From NCBI GenBank assembly GCA_964506245.1, contig CAZDKK010000015.1, positions 1 to 64,000 of the forward strand: a stretch of DNA of 64,000 nucleotides, written 5' to 3'. This DNA comes from CAZDKK01 sp964506245 (GTDB lineage Bacteria > Eisenbacteria > RBG-16-71-46 > CAIMUX01 > WJJG01). A program made the position numbers and the translations under genes. Shown here one piece after another: positions 25,082-34,164 of this stretch (positions are counted from its first letter, which is position 1; every line of letters starts with the position of its first letter). The notes beneath the pieces were generated by a model. The model saw only the letters and a list, made by a program, of their open reading frames with translations, ran no database searches and was not told the DNA's origin.

Positions 25082-26389
25082 ATGCTGGTCGATCGATTCT
25101 TGGGATCGCTCGTCGGTCTGGCCGTCGGCGATGCCCTGGGAGGCCCGGCCGATGGCCTCGATGCTGACGCGATCCGCGAACGCTATGGCCGCATCGAGGG
25201 CTATCGTGACGCGCAACCGGACGATCCGCAGCGCTGGCGACAGCCAGGCCTACACTCGGATGACACCCAGCAGGCCCTGATCGTTACCGAAGCCATCCTG
25301 GAAACGGGCCGAGCCGATCCCGAGGCGATCGTGAGCAAGATGATCGCGCTGAGTGAAGGGCCGCGCACCGTTCCGTTCGGAGCCCACCGCGGCACGGGCC
25401 GCAACTTCCGCTTCAGCGTTCAGGAGATGCGCCGCTATCGCCGCTGGAACAGCGGCGCGCGCAACACTGCCGGGATCGGGGCTGCCATGCGGGTCGCCCC
25501 CGTGGGGCTCTTCTTCGCGGGGGACGACCCCGCGCTGCGCACGCATGCCTGCACCAGCGCCCTGGTCACGCACACGGACCCGCGGGCTTGTCTCGCGGCC
25601 TGCGCGGTCGCCTACCTCGCGGCGCGGGTCTCACGCAGCCAGGTGCCCATCGACGCGGCCGAGACGCACGCCGCGCTGCTACAGTTCGTCCGCCGCTCGG
25701 AGGGCTGGTTCATGGACACCCACGGCGGCCGCAGCCACCCCTCCGTGCGCGACACCCACGGGCAGTTCGGCGATGCGTTGGAAGCGCTGGGCGGATCGAT
25801 CCAACGCCCCCCCGACGTGGTTCTGCCCGCCGTCGCCCGGACCGCCGGCGAGCTGGCCGGTCAGGAGGTGGGTCACCCCTGTCGCGGCTTCGCCCTGGCG
25901 GGCGTCATCTCGGCGATCTACTTCTTCCTGCACTACCGGGAGCAGTTCGCCGACGCGCTCCTGGCCGCGGTCAACGCGGGTGGGGATGCCGACTCGGTGA
26001 GCGCGATCACGGGCGCGTTGTGCGGGGCCGCCGCGGGCGAATCGGCCATCCCCGAGCCATGGCTTGAGGGGCTGGTGGCGCGGCACCAGATTCGCTTGCG
26101 GGCGCTGGCGCTGGCGGGCGAGGAACCGGACGGTTCGGAGTGGCAGCCGCTCGAGCGATTCGAGCTCGAGCTGACGCTCGAGGAAGATCGCCGGCGGCGA
26201 GCGGCCTACCCGCCCGGCACGTTCCCCGACGCATACGACTGGGAAGAGCCTCCACCACGACCGGCCCCCCAAGAGCCGGAGCGGGAAGAGGCCGGGGTTG
26301 GCGGGACCCGCGATCGGGCCGAACGCGACCGCGGGCCGCGGTCCCGCTCGGGCCGTGACTCGCGCCGCCGCGGCAGGCGCCGTACCTGA
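25082..26389 (+). CDS. ADP-ribosylglycohydrolase (DraG family)
   Basis: A 435-residue protein starting at an ATG with GAGGAG upstream. Family hallmarks: FLGSLVGLAVGDALGGP (residues 6-22), the metal-binding HSDDTQ with D60, D61 and T62, and the second metal motif GGDADS at residues 300-305. DraG-type enzymes remove ADP-ribose from proteins or related substrates using two Mg/Mn ions. The catalytic domain ends near residue 350. Residues 350-435 form a charged tail with ELELTLEEDRRRR and then RDRAERDRGPRSRSGRDSRR, an RG/RS-rich stretch unusual for this family and probably disordered, perhaps nucleic-acid-binding (inference). The flippase gene follows after 2 bp. Confidence 0.88.
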   Translation: MLVDRFLGSLVGLAVGDALGGPADGLDADAIRERYGRIEGYRDAQPDDPQRWRQPGLHSDDTQQALIVTEAILETGRADPEAIVSKMIALSEGPRTVPFGAHRGTGRNFRFSVQEMRRYRRWNSGARNTAGIGAAMRVAPVGLFFAGDDPALRTHACTSALVTHTDPRACLAACAVAYLAARVSRSQVPIDAAETHAALLQFVRRSEGWFMDTHGGRSHPSVRDTHGQFGDALEALGGSIQRPPDVVLPAVARTAGELAGQEVGHPCRGFALAGVISAIYFFLHYREQFADALLAAVNAGGDADSVSAITGALCGAAAGESAIPEPWLEGLVARHQIRLRALALAGEEPDGSEWQPLERFELELTLEEDRRRRAAYPPGTFPDAYDWEEPPPRPAPQEPEREEAGVGGTRDRAERDRGPRSRSGRDSRRRGRRRT

Positions 26390-26391
26390 CC

Positions 26392-27864
26392 TTGGGCAAG
26401 CTGACCACCCAGGCCGGCTGGGTGTCCCTCGGCCGGGCCGTGATGACCCTCGCGGGACTGATCACGGCCATGGTGCTCTCCCGTGTGCTGGCGCCGGCGG
26501 AATACGGCACCTACCGCCAGGTCTGGCTCATCTTCTACGCGCTCGCCCCGCTGATGGAGCTGGGGATTCCCGCCAGCATCGCGTTCTACCTGCCGCGCAT
26601 GTCCGCGCGCGAAATCAAGACCCTGCTCGTCCAGCACGGATTGATCCTGCTCGTATCCGGCGCGCTCATGGGCCTGTTCTTCCTCACCCTGGGCGGCACG
26701 TTGGAGCGCCACTTCGACAGCCCGGGCCTGTGCGCGATGCTGCGCGGCTTTGCCCTCTTCCCCGCCATGCTTCTGCCGCTCAGGCTCGTCGAGAACACGT
26801 TGATCGCGCTCGGGCGCGCGAGGCTAGCGGGAGCGGTCGATGGTGGCGGGGCTGTGATCCAGTCGGCGGTCATCCTGGCCGCGGTCCTCTGGGGCAAGAC
26901 CTTGGAGCAAGCGTTCCTGCTGATCTCGCTGTGGGCCGCGGCCCGTTGGCTCATGGCCACGGCGACGCTGCTCTACCTGGCGCGCCGACATCGCGTCCAG
27001 TGGAGCTGGCCCCCCTTGCGCGAACAACTGCGTTTCGCGCTGCCGATCGGTGCCGCCACGGTGGCCGGTGTCGGCGGGCGCCAGATCGACCAGTTGATCG
27101 TCTCTTCGCGCTTCGGCCCCGAGGCGTATGCGATCTACGCCAACAGCGCCTACGACGTCCCCCTCATCAGCATTCTCAGCTTCTCGGTCACGGCCGTGCT
27201 CGTCCCCACGATCGTGCGGGCGAACGAACGGGGCAATCGCGCCGAGATCCAGAACCTGTGGCACGCGGTCGCGCGGCGGCTGGCCTGGCTCTACTTCCCG
27301 GTCTTCGCGTTCCTGCTGGTGGCGGCCCGCCCGGTACTCGTGCTGCTCTTCTCGGAGACCTATGCGGCCAGCGCCGGCCCGTTCCGGGTCTTCCTTTTTC
27401 TGCTGCCGCTGCGCATCGCGCTGCACGGCGCATTGCTGCGCGCGCTCGGTCGCTCCCGCCCGATCCTCTACTCGGCGTTGGGCTCCCTCGTGGCCGGCAC
27501 CCTGCTGGCGCTCCTGCTCGTGCGGGTCCGACCGCTGGGATTGTTGGGCCCCGCGCTCGCCGTCACCGCGACCGGCTATGGGGCCACCTACTACATCCTC
27601 AGGGTCGGCGCCCGCGCGATGGGCTGGCGCCTGGCGGACTACTTCCCCTGGCGCCAACTGACGGGGATCCTGGCGGTGGCCGCCATCGCGGCACTGCCCG
27701 CCGCTCTGGTGGCACATCTCACGAGCGGGCTGTCGCCCCTTCCCCAGCTCGCGATCCTGGGACCGACCTTCGGTCTGGTCTACGTGGCCGTCGGTCACGT
27801 GACGAGGGCCGCCCCCGCGGGGGAGTGGTGGGCGGCGATCCTCGACCTGTGGCGGCAGCGTTGA
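26392..27864 (+). CDS. Polysaccharide flippase (Wzx/MATE-like)
   Basis: A 490-residue integral membrane protein with about 12-14 hydrophobic segments. The N-terminus (KLTTQAGWVSLGRAVMTLAGLITAMVLSRVLAPAEYGTYRQVW in outline) is characteristic of the lipid-linked oligosaccharide exporter family, which flips undecaprenyl-linked glycans across the inner membrane. It continues with GVGGRQIDQLIVSSRFGPEAYAIY in the middle half. A TTG start two bases after the preceding stop is the only option that keeps the first helix. No strong ribosome site is seen, so it is probably coupled to translation of the upstream gene. It is convergent with lepB, 16 bp away. Confidence 0.88.
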   Translation: MGKLTTQAGWVSLGRAVMTLAGLITAMVLSRVLAPAEYGTYRQVWLIFYALAPLMELGIPASIAFYLPRMSAREIKTLLVQHGLILLVSGALMGLFFLTLGGTLERHFDSPGLCAMLRGFALFPAMLLPLRLVENTLIALGRARLAGAVDGGGAVIQSAVILAAVLWGKTLEQAFLLISLWAAARWLMATATLLYLARRHRVQWSWPPLREQLRFALPIGAATVAGVGGRQIDQLIVSSRFGPEAYAIYANSAYDVPLISILSFSVTAVLVPTIVRANERGNRAEIQNLWHAVARRLAWLYFPVFAFLLVAARPVLVLLFSETYAASAGPFRVFLFLLPLRIALHGALLRALGRSRPILYSALGSLVAGTLLALLLVRVRPLGLLGPALAVTATGYGATYYILRVGARAMGWRLADYFPWRQLTGILAVAAIAALPAALVAHLTSGLSPLPQLAILGPTFGLVYVAVGHVTRAAPAGEWWAAILDLWRQR

Positions 27865-27880
27865 GCAGCCGGGCGAACGG

Positions 27881-28540
27881 CTACAGCACCTTGCCGATCC
27901 GGTTCAGGCGGGGCAGGAAGCGTTTGACGTCGAACGAGAAGTAGAGGATGTCCGCCTTGGCGATGACCAGCTGCATCGGCACCGGGCCGAAGTATCGCCC
28001 GTCGGCGCTTGCGTCGCGGTTGTCCCCCAGCAAGAACACGTGGCCGGCGGGGATGGTGAACTCCGGGAAGTTGTCGACGCGCATGTTGGGCACGCTCTGG
28101 ATGAACTTGACGAAGGGTTCGTCCGCGCGTTGACCGTCGACGTACAGGACCTTGCTGCGCATCTCGACCCGCTGCCCACCCACGGCCACGCAGCGTTTGA
28201 TCAGAGTCTCGCCCGTTCGCGGGCTCTTGAAAATGATGATGTCGCCGGCCTTGGGATCACGCAAACCGGGCATGCGCTTGCCGTCGGTGAAGGGGATCCG
28301 AGCCCCGTAGGTGACCTTGTCCGCAAAGAGGAAATCCCCGATGAGCAGGGTGTCTTCCATCGACCCGGAGGGAATGCGATAGCCCTGGACCACGAAGGTG
28401 ATGATGGGCAGCATGACGGCCAAGACCACGACGATGGTCTTCAGCCATTCGATGCCTTCCTGCTTCCATTCCCCAGCCGTGGTCGGAATCCGCCACATCC
28501 CGCCAGACATGCTCGCACCCTCGCGACCGCCGTCCGCCAT
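27881..28540 (-). CDS. lepB: Signal peptidase I
   Basis: A 219-residue type I signal peptidase. One membrane anchor lies at residues 34-52. The catalytic serine is S60 in the YRIPSGSMEDTL box, and the general base is K115 in ETLIKRCVAVGG. Box E is present as FLLGDNRDASADGRYFGPV. The C-terminus ends soon after box E, a normal length for the compact bacterial type. AGGAG lies 7 nt before the ATG at 28540. It would process the many Sec-exported proteins in this window. Confidence 0.95.
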   Translation of the reverse strand: MADGGREGASMSGGMWRIPTTAGEWKQEGIEWLKTIVVVLAVMLPIITFVVQGYRIPSGSMEDTLLIGDFLFADKVTYGARIPFTDGKRMPGLRDPKAGDIIIFKSPRTGETLIKRCVAVGGQRVEMRSKVLYVDGQRADEPFVKFIQSVPNMRVDNFPEFTIPAGHVFLLGDNRDASADGRYFGPVPMQLVIAKADILYFSFDVKRFLPRLNRIGKVL

Positions 28541-28980
28541 ACTGGACTCCTAGTACGTTTCCCCCGCACGGGGGTTCCGCCAGTAAATAAGAGAGTCTAC
28601 TCCAGCTAGGCCGCCAGGGGAACCGCCAGCCTCCAGGGTTGCTGGCCGGCACAAGAAACGATCGTCGCCCTGTGGCACAACGCTTCTGCAGGGGCCACCA
28701 TTCGGGATTCGGCCTCCGCTCGGCCAGGGGGTCTCCAGGCCCGCTTGCCCCGCCGGCAGGCGGGTCCGTGGCGGCGCTTCGCAGCGCCCGGGCGCCGTCT
28801 CCAGGAGCCCAACCGGCCCCCGGCGGCCGGATGCTCAGGCGTGCAAAGGGCTTGCCATCCAAATGGCCGTTGCCGGATAATCTTCCGGTGCTCAGGAACC
28901 ACCCGGTCCGGGGACTTGGCGGCTCAGGCCATTCGGGTGGTCCTGTGTCACGATCGATCGCGGCCGCAACTGGAGGTCGG
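28541..28980. other. Divergent intergenic region between lepB and infA
   Basis: 440 bp without a convincing gene. It holds a perfect palindrome CCCCCGCACGGGGG at 28561-28574, which would form a hairpin in the lepB leader, several GC-rich inverted repeats between 28680 and 28830, and a possible infA promoter at 28852-28881. Long open frames crossing it lack coding character. Confidence 0.6.
28852..28881 (+). promoter_or_regulatory. Possible infA promoter
   Basis: TTGCCA at 28852-28857 and GATAAT at 28876-28881 with an 18-bp spacer. The predicted start near 28888 gives a leader of about 90 nt ahead of the GGAGGT at 28972-28977. Confidence 0.45.
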
Positions 28981-29286
28981 ATGGCTAGAAGGCCCACGAG
29001 AGGAAGACCACATGGCGGTGGGGGAAGCTCCCAGGCAGGCCGCGGGGCTGAAGGTCCCCCCGTCCGCAAGCCAAGAGAAGACGCAGTAGAGGTCGAGGGG
29101 ATCGTCAAGCTGGCGCTCCCGAACACGATGTTCCGCGTGGAGCTGGGAGACGGTCGCACGATTCTGGCCCACATCGGCGGAAAGATGCGCAAGCACTTCA
29201 TACGCATCCTGCCTGGCGACAAGGTCATCGTCGAGCTTTCGATCTATGACCTCGAGCGGGGCCGGATCGTGTATCGGTACAAGTAG
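28981..29286 (+). CDS. infA: Translation initiation factor IF-1 with N-terminal extension
   Basis: 101 residues. Residues 33-101 (REDAVEVEGIVKLALPN onward, with MFRVELGDGRTILAHIGGKMRKHFIRIL in outline, ending RIVYRYK) align along the full length of IF-1, an OB-fold protein that binds the ribosomal A site during initiation. Usual IF-1 has about 72 residues and begins just before the EDAIEVEG block. Here no ATG, GTG or TTG is in frame close to that point, and the first good start is the ATG at 28981, with GGAGGT 3 nt upstream. The product therefore carries about 30 additional Gly/Arg-rich residues (ARRPTRGRPHGGGG). The extension is odd for IF-1 and could contact RNA. Confidence 0.9.
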   Translation: MARRPTRGRPHGGGGSSQAGRGAEGPPVRKPREDAVEVEGIVKLALPNTMFRVELGDGRTILAHIGGKMRKHFIRILPGDKVIVELSIYDLERGRIVYRYK

Positions 29287-29453
29287 CAGAACGTCCCTCA
29301 CCAGGATCACTGCCGCGTTCTCCCCTCCGCGAACTCGATCCACCAGCCAGCGCTTGGGCTTCCTGCCTGGCAGTCGAGCACCGGAGTCGCTGCAGGGGAA
29401 ACCGGTGGAGGCAAGAGGCGCCTCGGGCGCAAGGTCAACAGGAGGCAGCAGTC

Positions 29454-31250
29454 GTGAGCGAAATCGGAGACAATCTCCAGGGTCAGTCGGGTGAAGAGCA
29501 GGTCCCGGCGCCCGAGCCGCAGGGCACAGAGGCGCCGGCAGACGCGCATCCCGCGGATTCGGCCCCATCGGCAGGGCCTCCTGCACCCGCCGCCGCGGAG
29601 GCTGCGCCCGCCCCCGCGGAGCCTGCACCCACACCCGCGGAGGCTGCGCCGACTCCCGCCGAGGCCGCGCCGACCCCCGCGGAGGCAGCTCCCACACCGG
29701 CTGCCGCGACGGCGCCGCCTTCCGGGGAGACAGCACCTGCAGCTGCGGCTCCTGCGCCCCCGCCACCCAAGTATCGGGTCGGCCAACGGCTGTGGGGCAA
29801 AGTGGTGCGCCTGACCGAGACCAAGGCCCATGTCGCGATCGATCAGGACGAGCTGGACGAAGGGATCCTGGACTTGCTGCACCTGCGCGACGATTACGGC
29901 AACCTCAGCATCTCCGAGGGTGACGGCCTGCAAGTCTTCGTCATCGGTCTCCATCCCCACCTGCGCGTGGCCACCTCGCTCTTCCCGCCCGCGGCGGAAG
30001 TGATGCACCATCTGACCGAGGCCAGGGAGAAGGGCGAACGGGTCCGTGGCCGCGTGGCGGGCATCAACCGCGGCGGCCTCGAGGTGCTCGTGGACGGGCG
30101 GCGGGCCTTCTGCCCCTTCTCCCAGATCGAGATCGGCCGGTGCGAGAAGCCGGAGATCTACCTCAACCACATCCTGGAGTTCAAGGTTCTCGAGCTGGAA
30201 CCGGAGAAGAAGAAGATCATCCTCTCGCACCGCGAAGTCCTGATCGAGGAGCGTCGCAAGACCGCCGAGCAGATGCGCGCCCAGATCACCGAAGGCGCGG
30301 AATTCGACGGCGTCGTCGTGCGCTTGCAGCCCTTCGGGGCCTTCGTCGACATCGGCGGCGTCGACGGCCTGGTGCATGTGTCGGAGCTCTCGCACGACCG
30401 GATCCAGGATCCGAGCGAAGTTGTCAAGGTGGGCGAGAAGGTCCGCGTCAAGGTCATGGGGATCTCGAAGGACAAGCAGGGTCGCGAACGCATCCGACTC
30501 TCGATGCGGGCGATCCTGGCCAACCCCTGGACCCGGATCCAGGAGCTCTTCCACGAGGGCGACATCGTGACCGGCCGCGTCGTGCGCGTCACCGACTTCG
30601 GGGCGTTCATCAAGATCCACCCTGGCGTCGAGGGGCTGTTGCACGTGTCCCAGTACAAACCGCGGCCACCAAGGGGCGCGATCCCGCAAGTGCCCGAGGG
30701 CACAGCGGCCGGCGACGCGGCAGGCGATGGGACGACCCCGCTGGTCGGTCAGGATCTGACGGTCAAGATCGCGCGCATCGAGGCCGAGCGCCGGCGCGTG
30801 TCGCTTGTCCTGCGTGAGGAAAGCCAGCCCGACCGCCAGCGCAAGGTGGAGCACGACGGCGCAGTGGGCGACCGCCTCGAGGGTGTCGTGCGCACCGTGA
30901 AGCCTTACGGGGTATTCCTTGACCTGCCGACTTTGGGTCCGTGGGTGAGCGGGCTGCTGCCGGGCCAGGAGACGGGCCTGCCGCGCGAGGCCAACCTGCG
31001 CAAGGTGTTCCCGGTGGGTGAGAAGTTCGAGGTCGAGATCATCGATATCGATGAACAGGGTCGTCTGCGCCTCAGCCGCCGGAGCATCGTCGAGGCAGCA
31101 GAGCGCGGAACCACGACGCCCGGTGCGGAGGCCGGTGAGGTGCAAGGCCAGGCCCCGTCCGCCGCGCCGCCGGGCGGGTTCGGCGCCATGGCCGAAGCGC
31201 TCAAGCGGGCGCAGGAAAAGACGAAGCAGGAAGAGCAGCCGGAGTCCTGA
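29454..31250 (+). CDS. S1-domain RNA-binding protein (ribosomal protein S1-like)
   Basis: A 598-residue protein starting at GTG, with AGGAGG about 10 nt upstream. Residues 10-103 are a disordered Ala/Pro segment with three exact PTPAEAA units in a row. Then come about five S1/OB motifs at roughly 105-170, 185-260, 275-350 (the best match: DGVVVRLQPFGAFVDIGGVDGLVHVSELS in outline), 365-450 (TGRVVRVTDFGAFIKIHPGVEGLLHVSQ) and 475-560. Several S1 domains in series identify a bS1-like or related translation factor that binds mRNA on the 30S subunit. Placement after infA supports a translation role. The fifth domain carries a 20-residue glycine-rich insert before it. A Tex-type or PNPase domain is absent. 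Confidence 0.85.
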   Translation: MSEIGDNLQGQSGEEQVPAPEPQGTEAPADAHPADSAPSAGPPAPAAAEAAPAPAEPAPTPAEAAPTPAEAAPTPAEAAPTPAAATAPPSGETAPAAAAPAPPPPKYRVGQRLWGKVVRLTETKAHVAIDQDELDEGILDLLHLRDDYGNLSISEGDGLQVFVIGLHPHLRVATSLFPPAAEVMHHLTEAREKGERVRGRVAGINRGGLEVLVDGRRAFCPFSQIEIGRCEKPEIYLNHILEFKVLELEPEKKKIILSHREVLIEERRKTAEQMRAQITEGAEFDGVVVRLQPFGAFVDIGGVDGLVHVSELSHDRIQDPSEVVKVGEKVRVKVMGISKDKQGRERIRLSMRAILANPWTRIQELFHEGDIVTGRVVRVTDFGAFIKIHPGVEGLLHVSQYKPRPPRGAIPQVPEGTAAGDAAGDGTTPLVGQDLTVKIARIEAERRRVSLVLREESQPDRQRKVEHDGAVGDRLEGVVRTVKPYGVFLDLPTLGPWVSGLLPGQETGLPREANLRKVFPVGEKFEVEIIDIDEQGRLRLSRRSIVEAAERGTTTPGAEAGEVQGQAPSAAPPGGFGAMAEALKRAQEKTKQEEQPES

Positions 31251-31272
31251 GCCGAGGCCCCGAATCGAACGG

Positions 31273-31300
31273 GCCGGATCCGCGAGCGAGCGGGTCCGGC
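31273..31300. terminator. Hairpin between convergent genes
   Basis: An 11-bp stem (one G-T pair) of GCCGGATCCGC with GCGGGTCCGGC around a 6-nt loop, between the S1-domain gene and the minus-strand methyltransferase gene. Symmetry lets it work from both sides, although T tracts are lacking. Confidence 0.5.
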
Positions 31301-31307
31301 TCGACCC

Positions 31308-32024
31308 TCAGGGTTCACCAATCTTCGCACCACGACCCAGGAAGTAGAGCTGGTCTGAGAGCTTCCGCCCTCCCCGCGCGGGACGCCAGCCCACCGTCTC
31401 CTTCCACCACCGCGTCCCCGCTTGCGCCGCCAGCGCACCCTCGAAGGCCGGGGCGGTCTCCGTCGCCCAGAACACTACCACCCCCCCCGGGGCTAGCCAC
31501 TGAAGCAGCCGGGCGAGGCCCGCCGGCGAGTAGAGCCGCTCGTTGGAGGGCAGCGCCAACATGGTGGGTCCATTGTCGATGTCGAGCAGGACCAAGTCGA
31601 ACGCGGCCGGCTCGCGATCCAGGAAGGTGAGGAGGTCGCCGGTCTCGACCGCAACGCGCGCGTCGGCGAGTGCCCCGCGGTGCAGAAACGCGAGATGCTG
31701 CCGGTTCCAGGTCACGAGCTCGGGGAAGAGCTCGACCACCTGGACAAACCCCACCGCCGGCTCATCCAGGATCGCGCGCAGGGTGATGCCCAGCCCCAGT
31801 CCTCCCGCGAGCACGCGCACCGTGCGCGGAGCTGGGGCCTCCCCCCGCGCCTGCCGCAGGGCGGCGAGCCCGCGCTGCGCCAGTGCCTGCTCGCTCACCC
31901 CGGACTCGCTGTCCATGAGGAAGACGCCCGAGAGCATGAGCGCGGCGGACGGAGGCCGCCCGGGACGGATGCGCAGCACCAGCTCGCCCCAGGGCGTGTT
32001 GGCGCGATGGCAATGCGGGTCCAT
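31308..32024 (-). CDS. Spermidine-synthase-like methyltransferase-fold protein
   Basis: 238 residues with a Rossmann fold like that of polyamine synthases and SAM methyltransferases: VRVLAGGLGLGITLRAIL (glycine-rich loop), VQVVELFPELVTWNRQHL (acidic end of strand 2), ARVAVETGDLLTFL and FDLVLLDIDNGPTML. The family transfers aminopropyl or methyl groups; the second aspartate of the spermidine synthase gatekeeper region is replaced by DIDNGP, so the substrate cannot be inferred. The open frame begins 12 codons earlier at a GTG, but the ATG at 32024 is preceded by GGGAG and fits the family start better. No partner gene (SpeD) is visible. Confidence 0.75.
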   Translation of the reverse strand: MDPHCHRANTPWGELVLRIRPGRPPSAALMLSGVFLMDSESGVSEQALAQRGLAALRQARGEAPAPRTVRVLAGGLGLGITLRAILDEPAVGFVQVVELFPELVTWNRQHLAFLHRGALADARVAVETGDLLTFLDREPAAFDLVLLDIDNGPTMLALPSNERLYSPAGLARLLQWLAPGGVVVFWATETAPAFEGALAAQAGTRWWKETVGWRPARGGRKLSDQLYFLGRGAKIGEP

Positions 32025-32230
32025 GTCTCCCAGCCCTCCCCGACACCCGTACTCGTGCACCCATCATCCCAAATCGGGAGTCGCACGGAAAGCGACGCGC
32101 GGCCCCTCACGCGACCTGCTCGCCACGAGCGATTGCCGCGGTGGCGGGAAGCGCGTAGACTGCCGGTGCGTCATGCGAACACCTCCCCGCGCGGCGGCCG
32201 CAGCTTCGACCAGAGAGGATCTGGCCCGAG

Positions 32231-33409
32231 ATGGTGTCACCGGCAGTGCTACAAGTGCACCCTGCGTCGCCGGCGACATTCCCGCGCATTCGACCGTGTT
32301 TCCCTCAAGCGCTCGCAGCGCGGTTCGCTCGTCCGCTCCTCGCCGTCGTCGTTTCCTCAGCCCTCGCGCTCTGCGTGCTCCCCCTCCCGGCGGTCGCACA
32401 GGTGGCGGAGACTACCTCCCCCACGGTGACCTCGGGGCACGCCGTGCCGCCGCCCGCGCCCGCATCCCCGGCCGAGGAAGCGAGATCCGCCGAGGGCGCA
32501 GAACCCGCCGCGGGCGCGGAACCCGCCGCGGGCGCGGAATCCCCCGAGGACGCGGGATCCGCCGAGGGCGCGGGATCCGCCGAGGCGGTGGACCTGCGCT
32601 GGTTCAACGCCGACCGGTGGAATGCCCTGGCCATCCTGGTGATTCTCCTCGGCTTCAACCTCTTCTTCATCAACCGCATCCAGAAGGGCCACCGGCCCTT
32701 CATCCGCAAGCTAGCGGGACTGGAAGCGGTCGCCGAGGCTGTGGGACGCGCGACCGAGATGGGGCGCCCTATCCTCTTCGTGCCCGGCATCCAGGACATG
32801 AACGACATTCAGACCGTCGCGGGGGTCACGATCCTCGGCCACATCGCCCGCACGGTCGCCGAGTACGACTCGCGCCTGGTGGTCCCGACCAGCCGCGCCT
32901 TGGTCATGACGACCGCGCGCGAGACGGTCAAGGAAGCCTACCTGGCAGCGGGTCGCCCCGAGTCGTTCGACGAACGGAGCATTTACTACGTCTCCGACGA
33001 GCAGTTCGGATACGTGGCGGGCGTGAATGGCTATATGGTGCGGGAGAGACCGGCGACCTGTTTCTACCTGGGCGCCTTCTTCGCCGAGAGCCTGATGCTG
33101 GCCGAAACGGGCAACTCGATCGGTGCGATCCAGGTGGCGGGCACGGCCCAGCCGGCGCAGCTGCCCTTCTTCGTGGCGGCCTGCGACTACACATTGATCG
33201 GCGAGGAGTTCTTTGCTGCGAGCGCCTATCTCTCCGGGGAAGCGAAGCAGCTGGGCAGCATCAAAGGCCAGGATGTGGGCAAGTCGCTCTGCATCGCGTC
33301 CATCGTGATCGCGGTGCTGGCCCTCACGCTGGCCGCCGTGACGGGCTGGGGTCCGCTGGCGACGGTGGGCCAGCTCGTGCGCGCGTTCTGGTCGACAGCC
33401 GCCGCGTAG
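32231..33409 (+). CDS. Membrane protein, DUF6754-like (cassette gene 1)
   Basis: A 392-residue protein. A hydrophobic segment at residues 35-57 probably serves as a signal anchor. Residues 75-118 are low-complexity (AEGAEPAAGAEPAAGAESPEDAGSAEGAGSAEA in outline) from short tandem duplications. A second helix follows at 130-148 (NALAILVILLGFNLFFINRI) and a last one at 357-378. Between them lies a well-conserved-looking soluble domain: GRPILFVPGIQDMNDIQTVAGVTILG, then LVVPTSRALVMTTARE and FVAACDYTLIGEEFFAASAYL. This matches what I know as DUF6754; no function is established. It leads four co-directional membrane genes with good ribosome sites. Confidence 0.75.
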   Translation: MVSPAVLQVHPASPATFPRIRPCFPQALAARFARPLLAVVVSSALALCVLPLPAVAQVAETTSPTVTSGHAVPPPAPASPAEEARSAEGAEPAAGAEPAAGAESPEDAGSAEGAGSAEAVDLRWFNADRWNALAILVILLGFNLFFINRIQKGHRPFIRKLAGLEAVAEAVGRATEMGRPILFVPGIQDMNDIQTVAGVTILGHIARTVAEYDSRLVVPTSRALVMTTARETVKEAYLAAGRPESFDERSIYYVSDEQFGYVAGVNGYMVRERPATCFYLGAFFAESLMLAETGNSIGAIQVAGTAQPAQLPFFVAACDYTLIGEEFFAASAYLSGEAKQLGSIKGQDVGKSLCIASIVIAVLALTLAAVTGWGPLATVGQLVRAFWSTAAA

Positions 33410-33470
33410 CGCCGCCGCGCGGCCTGGGAAGCCGGCGGAGCCGGCGGGGTGGCCCCGAGGGGGAGCGCCG

Positions 33471-34151
33471 ATGCGACAGACCGTGCCGCTGCTGATCACG
33501 GCCGTCGTGGGATCTGTGCTGGTGATCGCCTACTTCGTCCCCCACCCACCTTTCGACGCCTTGCGCGAGGAGTTCGCGATCTTCTTCGACATCATCGCGG
33601 CGATCGCGTTCATCTTGGGGGGCGGGAACCTGATTCGGATGCACGGCGGTCGCGTGGGGCGCCGGGAGAAGAACTGGGTCTACAGCCTGGTGACCGTGAT
33701 CGGATTCCTTGTGGTGCTGGTGGTGGGGCTGACCAAGATGGGCAACCCGAACGGGTTTCGGGATTCCTCGGTCACGGCCGCGGGCAGCGCCTTCGACTGG
33801 ACCTACCAGTACGTCTTCCGGCCGTGCGCGTCGACCATGTTCGCCATGCTGGCCTTCTACGTCGCCTCGGCTTCGTTCCGCGCCTTCCGCGCCAAGAACG
33901 CCGAGGCCACGCTCCTGCTGGTGGTCGCCTTCATCATCCTGCTGGGACGCACCTTCGTCGGCACGCTGATCACGAGCTGGCTGCCCGCCAGCCTGCACTT
34001 CCTGACCATCCCCTATCTCGCCGAGAAGATCATGACCGTGCTCAACTTCGCCGGCAATCGCGCCATCATGATCGGCATCGCGCTGGGGATCATCTCGACG
34101 TCCCTGAAGGTGATCATCGGCATTGACCGCTCCTATCTGGGCGGTGACTAG
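33471..34151 (+). CDS. Integral membrane protein (cassette gene 2)
   Basis: 226 residues with about six hydrophobic helices: roughly 5-24, 36-52, 70-88, 118-134, 145-165 and 190-210. Short charged loops such as HGGRVGRREKNWVYS separate them. No enzymatic motif is seen. GGGGGAG precedes the ATG at 33471, 61 bp after the DUF6754-like gene, and the next gene begins 13 bp later. The polytopic, tightly packed gene order implies a shared membrane complex (inference). No family name recognised. Confidence 0.75.
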   Translation: MRQTVPLLITAVVGSVLVIAYFVPHPPFDALREEFAIFFDIIAAIAFILGGGNLIRMHGGRVGRREKNWVYSLVTVIGFLVVLVVGLTKMGNPNGFRDSSVTAAGSAFDWTYQYVFRPCASTMFAMLAFYVASASFRAFRAKNAEATLLLVVAFIILLGRTFVGTLITSWLPASLHFLTIPYLAEKIMTVLNFAGNRAIMIGIALGIISTSLKVIIGIDRSYLGGD

Positions 34152-34164
34152 CGGGGGGAGGGTC

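Noticed and set aside
28561..28574. Palindrome CCCCCGCACGGGGG as terminator
   Set aside because: It lies in the 5' leader of lepB, has no T tract, and would end no known gene.
28620..28830. tRNA or structured RNA in the lepB-infA gap
   Set aside because: Inverted repeats are present, but no cloverleaf, T-loop or known riboswitch core could be found.
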